Shown: positions 1 to 12,470 of the stretch, piece after piece
Numbering within the stretch: position 1 is the stretch's first letter
Layout: each line of letters begins with the position of its first letter
NCBI GenBank assembly: GCA_958298945.1
Contig: OY282608.1
Span: 18,515,933-18,579,932 of the forward strand
DNA from: Atherix ibis
Taxonomy: Eukaryota; Arthropoda; Insecta; Diptera; Athericidae
DNA: 64,000 nt
Direction of reading: 5' to 3'
Notes under the pieces: model-generated
What the model saw: the letters and a program-made list of their open reading frames with translations, nothing else
What the model was told of the DNA's origin: nothing
Database searches by the model: none
Position numbers and translations under genes: made by a program

Positions 1-2219
1 ACAAACCAACAAACTAAGTAACCAACAAGCCAACAAACCAACAAACCAACAAGCCAACAAACAAACAAACCAACAAACCAACAAGCCAACAAACCAAAAA
101 GCCAACAAACCAACAAACCAACAAACAAATACACCAACAAACCAACAAACCAACAAATCAACAAACCAATTAACCAACAAACCAACAAACGAACAAACCA
201 ACAAACCAACAAACCAACAACCCAACAAACCAACAAACCAACAAACCAACAAGCCAACAAACTAACAAGCCAACAAACCAACAAACCAACAAACCAAGTA
301 ACCAAAAAGCCAACAAACTAACAAACCAACAAGCCAACAAGCCAACAAACCAACAAGCCAACAAAGCAACAAGCCAACAAGCCAACAAACCAACAAGCCA
401 ACAAACCAACAAACTAACAAACCAACAAGCCAACAAGCCAACAAACCAACAAGCCAACAAGCCAACAAACCGACAAACCAACAAACCGACAAACCAACAA
501 ACCAACAAGCCAACAAACCAACAAACCAACAAGCCAACAAACCAACAAACCAACAAAGCAACAAACCAACAAGCCAACAAGCCAACAAACCAACAAACCA
601 ACAAGCCAACAAACCAACAAGCCAACAAACCAACAAGCCAACAAACCAACAAGCCAACAAACCAACAAACCAACAAACCAACAAACCAACAAACCAACAA
701 ACCAACAAACCAACAAGCCAACAAGCCAACAAACCAACAAGTCAACAAACCAACAAGCCAACAAACCAACAAACCAACAAGCCATCAAGCCAACAAACCA
801 GCAAACCAACAAACCAATAAGCCAACAAACCAACAAACCAACAAGCCAACAAACCAACAAACCAACAAACCAACAAACCAACAAGCCAACAAGCCAACAA
901 ACCAACAAACCAACAAGCCAACAAACCAACAAGCCAACAAACCAACAAGCCAACAAACCAACAAGCCAACAAACCAACAAACCAACAAACCAACAAACCA
1001 ACAAACCAACAAGCCAACAAACCAACAAACCAACAAACCAACAAACCAACAAACCAACAAACCAACAAACCAACAAGCCAACAAGCCAACAAACCAACAA
1101 ACCAACAAGCCAACAAACCAACAAACCAACAAACCAACAAACCAACAAACCAACAAACAAACAAGCCAACAAACCAACAAGCCAACAAGCCAACAAACCA
1201 ACAAACCAACAAACCAACAAACCAACAAGCCAACAAGCCAACAAACCAACAAACCAACAAGCTAACAAACCAACAAACCAACAAACCAACAAACCAACAA
1301 ACCAACAAACCAACATGCCAACAAACCAACAAACTAAGTAACCAACAAGCCAACAAACCAACAAACCAACAAGCCAACAAGCCAACAAACTAACAAACCA
1401 ACAAACCAACAAGCCAACAAACCAAAAAGCCAACAAACCAACAAACCAACAAACCAACAAACAAATAGACCAACAAACCAACAAACCAACAAAAAAACAA
1501 ACCAACAAACCAACAAACCAATTAACAAACAAACCACCAAACCAACAAACCAACAAATCAACAAACCAACAAACCAACAAGCCAACAAACCAACAAACCA
1601 ACAAACCAAGAAGCCAACAAACCAATAAGCCAACAAACCAACAAACCAACAAACCAAGTAACCAAAAAGCCAACAAACTAACAAACCAACTAGCCAACAA
1701 GCCAACAAACCAACAAGCCAACAAAGCAACAAGCCAACAAGCCAACAAACCAACAAGCCAACAAACCAACAAACCAACAAACCAACAAGCCAACAAACCA
1801 ACAAGCCAACAAGCCAACAAACCGACAAACCAACAAACCGACAAACCAACAAACCAACAAGCTAACAAACCAACAAACCAACAAGCCAACAAACCAACAA
1901 ACCAACAAACCAACAAACCAACAAACAAACAAACCAACAAACCAACAAGCCAACTAGCTACCAAACCAACAAGCCAACAAACCAACAAGCCAACAAACCA
2001 ACAAACCAACAAGCCAACAAGCCAACAAACCAACAAACCAACACACCAACAAGCCAACAAACCAACAAACCAACAAGCCAACAAACCAACAAACCAACAA
2101 ACCAACAAACCAACAAGCCAACAAGCCAACAAACCAACAAGCCAACAAGCCAACAAACCAACAAACCAACAAACCAAAAAACCAACAAATCAACAAACCA
2201 ACAAGCCAACAAACCAACA

Positions 2220-3580
2220 AACTAACAAACCAACAAACCAACAAGCCAACAAACCAACAAATAAATAAACCAACAAGCCAACAAACCAACAAACCAACAA
2301 GCCAACAAACCAACAAACCAACAAACCAACAAACCAACATGCCAACCAACCAACAAACTAAGTAACCAACAAGCCAACAAACCAACAAACCAACAAGCCA
2401 ACAAGCCAACAAACCAAAAAACCAACAAACCAACAAGCTAACAAACCAACAAGCCAACAAACCAACAAACCAACAAGCCAACAAGCCAACAAACCAACAA
2501 ACCAACAAGCCAACAAACCAACAAACCAACAAGCCAACAAGCCAACAAACCAACAAAGCAACAAGCAACAAGCCAACAAACCAACAAACCAACAAGCTAA
2601 CAAACCAACAAACCAACAAACCAACAAACCAACAAGCCAACAAGCCAACAAACCAACAAACCAACAAGCCAACAAACCAACAAACCAACAAACCAACAAG
2701 CCAACAAACCAACAAGTCAACAAACCAACAAACCAACAAACCAATAACCAAAAAGCCAACAAACTAACAAACCAACAAGCCAGATGCCAACAAACCAACA
2801 AACCAACAAAGCAACAAGCCAACAAACAAACAAACCAACAAGCCAACAAACCAACAAACCAACAAGGCAACAAGCCAACAAACCAACAAAACAACAAACC
2901 AGCAAGCCAACAAACCAACAAACAAAAAAACCAACAAACCAACAAACCAACAAGCCAAAAAGCCAACAAACCAACAAACCAACAAGCCAAAAAACCAACA
3001 AAGCAACAAACTAAGTAACCAACAAGCCAACAAACCAACAAACCAACAAGCCAACAAGCCAACAAACCAACAAACCAACAAGCCAACAAACCAACAAACC
3101 AACAAACCAAAAAACTAACAAACCAACAAACCAACAAACCAACAAACCAACAAACCAACAAACCAACAAACCAACAAGCCAACAAACCAACAAACCAACA
3201 AACCAACAAACCAAGTAACCAAAAAGCCAACAAATTAACAAACCAACAAGTCCACAAGCCCACAAACCAACCAACCAACAAACCAACAAGCCAACAAGCC
3301 AACAAACCAACAAACCAACAAACCAACAAACCAACAAGCCAACAAAACAACAAACCAACAAGCCAAAAAACCAACAAAGCAACAAACTAAGTAACCAACA
3401 AGCCAACAAACCAACAAACCAACAAGCCAACAAGCCAACAAACCAACAAACCAACAAGCCAACAAACCAACAAACCAACAAACCAAAAAACCAACAAACC
3501 AACAAACCAACAAACCAACAAACCAACAAGCCAACAAACCAACAAACCAACAAACCAACAAACCAAGTAACCAAAAAGCC
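2220..3580 (+). repeat. Long direct repeat, copy 1 (partner 5010-6250)
   Basis: The order of A/G toggles and rare units matches the segment about 2748 bp downstream. Shared landmarks include CATGCCAACC with a doubled CCAACC (2339 and 5133), cassette M (2741 and 5489), AACAAGGCAAC (2863 and 5611), and CAAATTAAC followed by AAGCC(C/A)ACAAGCCC. Copy 1 carries an extra 47 bp near 2560 (five units plus a 7-bp unit), and a 72-bp length difference lies near 3400. The copies therefore diverge by unit gain and loss more than by substitution. Confidence 0.75.
2741..2844 (+). repeat. Cassette M, allele i
   Basis: Cassette M is CCAATAACCAAAAAGCC, four or five further units, then GCCAAATGCC. It contains two fixed 7-bp units, CCAATAA and CCAAATG. 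Here the second reads CCAGATG. The downstream allele is CAAAGCAACAAGCC, with no additional 7-bp unit. Confidence 0.8.
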
Positions 3581-5009
3581 AACAAACTAACAAACCAACA
3601 AGCCAACAAGCCCATAAACCAACAAACCAACAAACCAACAAGCCAACAAGCCAACAAACCAACAAACCAACAAGCCAACAAACCAACAAGCCAACAAGCC
3701 AACAAGCCAACAAACCAACAAACCAACAAACCAACAAGCCAACAGGCCAACAAACCAACAAACCAACGAGCCAACAAACCAACGAGCCAACAAACCAACA
3801 AACCAACAAACCAACAAACAAATAAACCAACAAACCAAAAAACCAACAAACCAACAAACCAACAAGCCAACAAACCAACAAACCAACAAACCAACAAGCC
3901 AACAAACCAACAAATCAACAAGCCAACAAACCAACAAAGCAACAAACCAACAAACCGACAAGCCAACAAGCCAACAAACCAACAAGCCAACAAACCAAAA
4001 ACCAACAAGCCAACAAGCCAACAAACCAACAAACCAACAAACCAACAAACCAACATGTCAACAAACCAACAAACTAGGTAACCAACAAGCCAACAAACCA
4101 ACAAACCAACAAGCCAACAAGCCAACAAACCAAAAAACCAACAAACCAACAAACTAACAAACCAACAAGCCAACAAACCAACAAACCAACAAGCCAACAA
4201 GCCAACAAACCAACAAACCAACAAGCCAACAGGCCAACAAACCAACAAACCAACAAACCAACAAACCAACAAGCCAACAAACAAATAAACCAACAAACCA
4301 AAAAACCAACAAACCAACAAACCAACAAGCCAACAAACCAACAAACCAACAAACCAACAAGCCAACAAACCAACAAATCAACAAGCCAACAAACCAACAA
4401 ACCAACAAACCAACAAACCGACAAGCCAACAAGCCAACAAACCAACAAGCCAACAAACCAAAAACCAACAAGCCAACAAGCCAACAAACCAACAAACCAA
4501 CAAACCAACAAGCCAACAAGCCAACAAACCAACAAACCAACAAACCAACAAATCAACAAGCCAACAAGCCAACAAACCAACAAACCAACAAACCAACAAA
4601 CCAACAAACCAACAAACCAACAAACCAACAAGCCAACAAACCAACAAACCAACAAACCAACAAACCAACAAACCAACAAGCCAACAAGCCAACAAACCAA
4701 CAAATCAACAAGCCAACAAACCAACAAACCAACAAACAAACAAGCCAACAAAGCAACAAGCCAACAAACCAACAAGCCAACAAACCAACAAACTAAGCAG
4801 CCAACAAGCCAACAAACCAACAAACCAACAAACCAACAAGCCAACAAACAAACAAACCAACAAACCAACAAGCCAACAAACCAACAAACCAACAAACCAA
4901 CAAGCCAAGAAACCAACAAACCAACAAACCAACAAACCAACAAGTCAACAAGCCAACAAACCAACAAACCAACAAGCCAACAAACCAACAAACCAACAAA
5001 CCAACAAAC

Positions 5010-6250
5010 CAAAAAACCAACAAACCAACAAACCAACAAACCAACAAACCAACAAGCCAACAAGCCAACAAACCAACAAACCAACAAGCCAACAAACCAA
5101 CAAACCAACAAACCAACAAACCAACAAACCAACATGCCAACCAACCAACAAACTAAGTAACCAACAAGCCAACAAACCAACAAACCAACAAGCCAACAAG
5201 CCAACAAACCAAAAAACCAACAAACCAACAAGCTAACAAACCAACAAGCCAACAAACCAACAAACCAACAAGCCAACAAGCCAACAAACCAACAAACCAA
5301 CAAGCCAACAAACCAACAAACCAACAAGCCAACAAGCCAACAAACCAACAAACCAACATACCAACAAGCCAACAAACCAACAAACCAACAAGCTAACAAA
5401 CCAACAAACCAACAAACCAACAAACCAACAAGCCAACAAGCCAACAAACCAACAAACCAACAAGCCAACAAACCAACAAACCAACAAACCAATAACCAAA
5501 AAGCCAACAAACTAACAAACCAACAAGCCAAATGCCAACAAACCAACAAACCAACAAAGCAACAAGCCAACAAACAAACAAACCAACAAGCCAACAAACC
5601 AACAAACCAACAAGGCAACAAGCCAACAAACCAACAAACCAACAAACCAGCAAGCCAACAAACCAACAAACAAAAAAACCAACAAACCAACAAACCAACA
5701 AGCCAACAAGCCAACAAACCAACAAACCAACAAGCCAAAAAACCAACAAAGCAACAAACTAAGTAACCAACAAGCCAACAAACCAACAAACCAACAAGCC
5801 AACAAGCCAACAAACCAACAAACCAACAAGCCAACAAACCAACAAACCAACAAACCAAAAAACTAACAAACCAACAAACCAACAAACCAACAAACCAACA
5901 AACCAACAAACCAACAAACTAACAAGCCAACAAACCAACAAACCAACAAACCAACAAACCAAGTAACCAAAAAGCCAACAAATTAACAAACCAACAAGCC
6001 CACAAGCCCACAAACCAACCAACCAACAAACCAACAAGCCAACAAGCCAACAAACCAACAAACCAACAAACCAACAAACCAACAAACCAACAAACCAACA
6101 AGCCAACAAGCCAACAAACCAACAAACCAACAAGCCAACAAACCAACAAACCAACAAACCAAAAAACCAACAAACCAACAAACCAACAAACCAACAAACC
6201 AACAAGCCAACAAACCAACAAACCAACAAACCAACAAACCAAGTAACCAA
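5010..6250 (+). repeat. Long direct repeat, copy 2 (partner 2220-3580)
   Basis: This matches the earlier copy at an offset of 2748 bp around cassette M. It has GCCAAATGCC where copy 1 has GCCAGATGCC. Further partial echoes of its right end, CCAAGTAACCAAAAAGCC after a run of A-type units, recur near 6240, 6744, 6864 and 7217, so this end was itself amplified. Confidence 0.7.
5489..5592 (+). repeat. Cassette M, allele i
   Basis: Same downstream allele as the copy at 2741 (CAAAGCAACAAGCC), with the standard CCAAATG unit. The pair lies within the 2748-bp direct repeat. Confidence 0.8.
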
Positions 6251-7379
6251 AAAGCCAACAAACTAACAAACCAACAAGCCAACAAGCCCATAAACCAAAA
6301 AACCAACAAACCAACAAGCCAACAAGCCAACAAACCAACAAACCAACAAGCCAACAAACCAACAAGCCAACAAGCCAACAAGCCAACAAACCAACAAACC
6401 AACAAGCCAACAGGCCAACAAACCAACAAACCAACGAGCCAACAAACCAACAAACCAACAAACCAACAAACCAACAAACCAACAAACAAATAAACCAACA
6501 AACCAAAAAAACAACAAACCAACAAACCAACAAGCCAACAAACCAACAAACCAACAAACCAACAAGCCAACAAACCAACAAATCAACAAGCCAACAAACC
6601 AACAAAGCAACAAACCAACAAACCGACAAGCCAACAAACCAACAAACCAACAAACCAACAAACCAAAAAACCAACAAACCAACAAACCAACAAACCAACA
6701 AACCAACAAGCCAACAAACCAACAAACCAACAAACCAACAAACCAAGTAACCAAAAAGCCAACAAACTAACAAACCAACAAGCCAACAAGCCCATAAACC
6801 AACAAACCAACAAACCAACAAGCCAACAAGCCAACAAACCAATAAACCAACAAGCCAACAAACCAAGTAACCAAAAAGCCAACAAATTAACAAACCAACA
6901 AGCCCACAAGCCCACAAACCAACCAACCAACAAACCAACAAGCCAACAAGCCAACAAACCAACAAACCAACAAACCAACAAACCAACAAGCCAACAAACC
7001 AACAAACCAACAAGCCAAAAAACCAACAAAGCAACAAACTAAGTAACCAACAAGCCAACAAACCAACAAACCAACAAGCCAACAAGCCAACAAACCAACA
7101 AACCAACAAGCCAACAAACCAACAAACCAACAAACCAAAAAACCAACAAACCAACAAACCAACAAACCAACAAACCAACAAGCCAACAAACCAACAAACC
7201 AACAAACCAACAAACCAAGTAACCAAAAAGCCAACAAACTAACAAACCAACAAGCCAACAAGCCCATAAACCAACAAACCAACAAACCAACAAGCCAACA
7301 AGCCAACAAACCAACAAACCAACAAGCCAACAAACCAACAAGCCAACAAGCCAACAAGCCAACAAACCAACAAACCAAC

Positions 7380-9840
7380 AAGCCAACAGGCCAGCAAACC
7401 AACAAACCAACGAGCCAACAAACCAACAAACCAACAAACCAACAAACCAACAAACCAACAAACAAATAAACCAACAAACCAAAAAACCAACAAACCAACA
7501 AACCAACAAGCCAACAAACCAACAAACCAACAAACCAACAAGCCAACAAACCAACAAATCAACAAGCCAACAAACCAACAAAGCAACAAACCAACAAACC
7601 GACAAGCCAACAAGCCAACAAACCAACAAGCCAACAAACCAAAAACCAACAAGCCAACAAGCCAACAAACCAACAAACCAACAAACCAACATGCCAACAA
7701 ACCAACAAACTAGGTAACCAACAAGCCAACAAACCAATAAACCAACAAGCCAACAAGCCAACAAACCAAAAAACCAACAAACCAACAAACTAACAAACCA
7801 ACAAGCCAACAAACCAACAAACCAACAAGCCAACAAGCCAACAAACCAACAAACCAACAAACCAAAAAGCCAACAAACCAACAAACCAACAAGCTAACAA
7901 ACCAACAAACAAACAAACCAACAAACCAACAAGCCAACACGCCACCAAACCAACAAACCAACAAGCCAACAAACCAACAAACCAACAAACCAACAAGCCA
8001 ACAAACTAACAAGCCAACAAACCAACAAACCAACAAACCAATAACCAAAAAGCCAACAAACTAACAAACCAACAAGCCAAATGCCAACAAACCAACAAAC
8101 CAACAAACAACAAGGAACAAGCCAATAAACAAACAAACCAACAAGCCAACAAACCAACAAACCAACAAGCCAAACAGCCAACAAACCAACAAACCAACAA
8201 ACCAGCAAGCCAACAAACCAACAAACCAAAAAACCAACAAAACAACAAACCAACAAGCCAACAAGCCAACAAGCCAACAAACCAACAAACCAACAGGCCA
8301 ACAAATCAACAAAGCAACAAACTAAGTAACCAATAAGCCAACAAACCAACAAACCAACAAACCAACAAGCCAACAAACCAACAAGCCAACAAGCCAACGA
8401 GCCAACAAACCAACAAACCAACAAGCCAACAGGCCAACAAACCAACAAACCAACAAACCAACAAACCAACAAGCCAACAAACCAACAAACAAATAAACCA
8501 ACAAACCAAAAAACTAACAAACCAACAAACCAACAAGCCAACAAACCAACAAACCAACAAGCCAACAAACCAACAAACCAACAAGCCAACAAGCCAACAA
8601 ACCAACAAACCAGCAAGCCAATAAACCAACAAACCAAAAAACCAACAAAACAACAAACCAACAAGCCAACAAGCCAACAAGCCAACAAACCAACAAACCA
8701 ACAGGCCAACAAACCAACAAAGCAACAAACTAAGTAACCAACAAGCCAACAAGCCAACAAACCAACAAACCAACAAGCCAACAAACCAACAAGCCAACAA
8801 GCCAACGAGCCAACAAACCAACAAACCAACAAGCCAACAGGCCAACAAACCAACAAACCAACAAACCAACAAACCAACAAGCCAACAAACCAACAAACAA
8901 ATAAACCAACAAACCAAAAAACCAACAAACCAACAAACCAACAAGCCAACAAACCAACAAACCAACAAACCAACAAGCCAACAAACCAACAAATCAAGAA
9001 GCCAACAAACCAACAAACCAACAAACCAACAAACCGACAAGCCAACAAGCCAACAAACCAACAAGCCAACAAACCAAAAACCAACAAGCCAACAAGCCAA
9101 CAAACCAACAAACCAACAAACCAACAAGCCAACAAACCAACAAACCAACAAGCCAACAAGCCAACAAACCAACAAACCAACAAGCCAACAAACCAACAAA
9201 CCAACAAACCAAAAAACCAAAAAACCAACAAACCAACAAACCAACAAACCAACAAACCAACAAACCAACAAGCCAACAAACCAACAAACCAACAAACCAA
9301 CAAACCAAGTAACCAAAAAGCCAACAAACTAACAAACCAACAAACCAACAAGCCCACAAACCAACAAACCAACAAACCAACAAGCCAACAAGCCAACAAA
9401 CCAACAAACCAACAAGCCAACAAACCAACAAGACAACAAGCCAACAAGCCAACAAACCAACAAACCAACAAGCCAACAGGCCAACAAACCAACAAACCAA
9501 CGAGCCAACAAACCAACAAACCAACAAACCAACAAACCAACAAACCAACAAGCCAACAAACCAACAAATCAACAAGCCAACAAACCAACAAACCAACAAA
9601 CCAACAAACCGACAAGCCAACAAGCCAACAAACCAACAAGCCAACAAACCAAAAACCAACAAGCCAACAAGCCAACAAACCAACAAACCAACAAACCAAC
9701 AAATCAACAAGCCAACAAACCAACAAACCAACAAGCCAACAAGCCAACAAACCAACAAACCAACAAGCCAACAAACCAACAAACCAACAAACCAAAAAAC
9801 CAAAAAACCAACAAGCCAACAAACCAACAAACCATCAAGC
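7380..9840 (+). repeat. 2.59-kb tandem higher-order repeat, copy 1
   Basis: It begins at AACAGGCCAGC (about 7388) and runs to ACCATCAAGCC (about 9833). The same landmarks recur in the same order 2585 bp later, or 2593 bp later beyond about 9010 because of one extra 8-bp unit. Shared rare units include AACACGCCACC (7938 and 10523), cassette M with the AACAAGGAAC allele, GCCAAACAGCC (8170 and 10755), AAATCAAGAAGCC (8992 and 11577) and AACAAGACAAC (9430 and 12023). Only scattered substitutions separate the copies. Confidence 0.85.
8038..8141 (+). repeat. Cassette M, allele ii
   Basis: The downstream allele is CAAACAACAAGGAACAAGCC followed by AATAAACAAAC. The GGAAC and AATAAAC changes are shared only with the copy at 10623. 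Confidence 0.85.
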
Positions 9841-9964
9841 CAACAAACCAACAAACCAACAAACCAACAAACCAACAAGCCAACAGGCCAGCAAACCAAC
9901 AAACCAACAAGCCAACAAACCAACAAGCCAACAAGCCAACAAGCCAACAAACCAACAAACCAAC

Positions 9965-12433
9965 AAGCCAACAGGCCAGCAAACCAACAAACCAACGAGC
10001 CAACAAACCAACAAACCAACAAACCAACAAACCAACAAACCAACAAACAAATAAACCAACAAACCAAAAAACCAACAAACCAACAAACCAACAAGCCAAC
10101 AAACCAACAAACCAACAAACCAACAAGCCAACAAACCAACAAATCAACAAGCCAACAAACCAACAAAGCAACAAACCAACAAACCGACAAGCCAACAAGC
10201 CAACAAACCAACAAGCCAACAAACCAAAAACCAACAAGCCAACAAGCCAACAAACCAACAAACCAACAAACCAACATGCCAACAAACCAACAAACTAGGT
10301 AACCAACAAGCCAACAAACCAATAAACCAACAAGCCAACAAGCCAACAAACCAAAAAACCAACAAACCAACAAACTAACAAACCAACAAGCCAACAAACC
10401 AACAAACCAACAAGCCAACAAGCCAACAAACCAACAAACCAACAAACCAAAAAGCCAACAAACCAACAAACCAACAAGCTAACAAACCAACAAACCAACA
10501 AACCAACAAACCAACAAGCCAACACGCCACCAAACCAACAAACCAACAAGCCAACAAACCAACAAAACAACAAACCAACAAGCCAACAAACTAACAAGCC
10601 AACAAACCAACAAACCAACAAACCAATAACCAAAAAGCCAACAAACTAACAAACCAACAAGCCAAATGCCAACAAACCAACAAACCAACAAACAACAAGG
10701 AACAAGCCAATAAACAAACAAACCAACAAGCCAACAAACCAACAAACCAACAAGCCAAACAGCCAACAAACCAACAAACCAACAAACCAGCAAGCCAACA
10801 AACCAACAAACCAAAAAACCAACAAAACAACAAACCAACAAGCCAACAAGCCAACAAGCCAACAAACCAACAAACCAACAGGCCAACAAACCAACAAAGC
10901 AACAAACTAAGTAACCAATAAGCCAACAAACCAACAAACCAACAAACCAACAAGCCAACAAACCAACAAGCCAACAAGCCAACGAGCCAACAAACCAACA
11001 AACCAACAAGCCAACAGGCCAACAAACCAACAAACCAACAAACCAACAAACCAACAAGCCAACAAACCAACAAACAAATAAACCAACAAACCAAAAAACC
11101 AACAAACCAACAAACCAACAAGCCAACAAACCAACAAACCAACAAGCCAACAAACCAACAAACCAACAAGCCAACAAGCCAACAAACCAACAAACCAGCA
11201 AGCCAATAAACCAACAAACCAAAAAACCAACAAAACAACAAACCAACAAGCCAACAAGCCAACAAGCCAACAAACCAACAAACCAACAGGCCAACAAACC
11301 AACAAAGCAACAAACTAAGTAACCAACAAGCCAACAAGCCAACAAACCAACAAACCAACAAGCCAACAAACCAACAAGCCAACAAGCCAACGAGCCAATA
11401 AACCAACAAACCAACAAGCCAACAGGCCAACAAACCAACAAACCAACAAACCAACAAACCAACAAGCCAACAAACCAACAAACAAATAAACCAACAAACC
11501 AAAAAACCAACAAACCAACAAACCAACAAGCCAACAAACCAACAAACCAACAAACCAACAAGCCAACAAACCAACAAATCAAGAAGCCAACAAACCAACA
11601 AACCAACAAACCAACAAACCAACAAACCGACAAGCCAACAAGCCAACAAACCAACAAGCCAACAAACCAAAAACCAACAAGCCAACAAGCCAACAAACCA
11701 ACAAACCAACAAACCAACAAGCCAACAAACCAACAAACCAACAAGCCAACAAGCCAACAAACCAACAAACCAACAAGCCAACAAACCAACAAACCAACAA
11801 ACCAAAAAACCAAAAAACCAACAAACCAACAAACCAACAAACCAACAAACCAACAAACCAACAAGCCAACAAACCAACAAACCAACAAACCAACAAACCA
11901 AGTAACCAAAAAGCCAACAAACTAACAAACCAACAAACCAACAAGCCCACAAACCAACAAACCAACAAACCAACAAGCCAACAAGCCAACAAACCAACAA
12001 ACCAACAAGCCAACAAACCAACAAGACAACAAGCCAACAAGCCAACAAACCAACAAACCAACAAGCCAACAGGCCAACAAACCAACAAACCAACGAGCCA
12101 ACAAACCAACAAACCAACAAACCAACAAACCAACAAACCAACAAGCCAACAAACCAACAAATCAACAAGCCAACAAACCAACAAACCAACAAACCAACAA
12201 ACCGACAAGCCAACAAGCCAACAAACCAACAAGCCAACAAACCAAAAACCAACAAGCCAACAAGCCAACAAACCAACAAAATAACAAACCAACAAATCAA
12301 CAAGCCAACAAACCAACAAACCAACAAGCCAACAAGCCAACAAACCAACAAACCAACAAGCCAACAAACCAACAAACCAACAAACCAAAAAACCAAAAAA
12401 CCAACAAGCCAACAAACCAACAAACCATCAAGC
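9965..12433 (+). repeat. 2.59-kb tandem higher-order repeat, copy 2
   Basis: This is the downstream partner of the block starting at 7380. Differences seen include CGAGCCAATAAACC (about 11391) where copy 1 has CGAGCCAACAAACC (about 8806), an AAAACAAC unit near 10565, and AAATAACAAACC near 12280. The family A pattern ends just after this copy, where the first CTAAGTATCC landmark of family B appears at about 12474. Confidence 0.85.
10623..10726 (+). repeat. Cassette M, allele ii
   Basis: Same allele as the copy at 8038, at a distance of 2585 bp, as expected from the 2.59-kb tandem pair. Confidence 0.85.
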
Positions 12434-12470
12434 CAACAAACCAACAAACCAACATGCCAACAAACCAACA

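Larger units (their letters stand above)
1..12470 (+). repeat. Family A domain, left block
   Basis: This block is recognised by variant units absent or rare in families B and C. AACGAGCC occurs near 3767, 3782, 6434, 7410, 8397, 8805, 9499, 9995, 10982, 11390 and 12092. AACAGGCC, CAAATAAACC and CCAAAAAACC are frequent. A composite landmark, CCGACAAG followed about 40 bp later by the 7-bp unit CCAAAAA, occurs near 3957-3998, 4430-4458, 7600-7640, 9035-9078, 9610-9650, 10185-10228, 11626-11668 and 12202-12245. It carries four copies of cassette M. Variant units are denser here than in the right half, suggesting less recent homogenisation. Confidence 0.8.
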
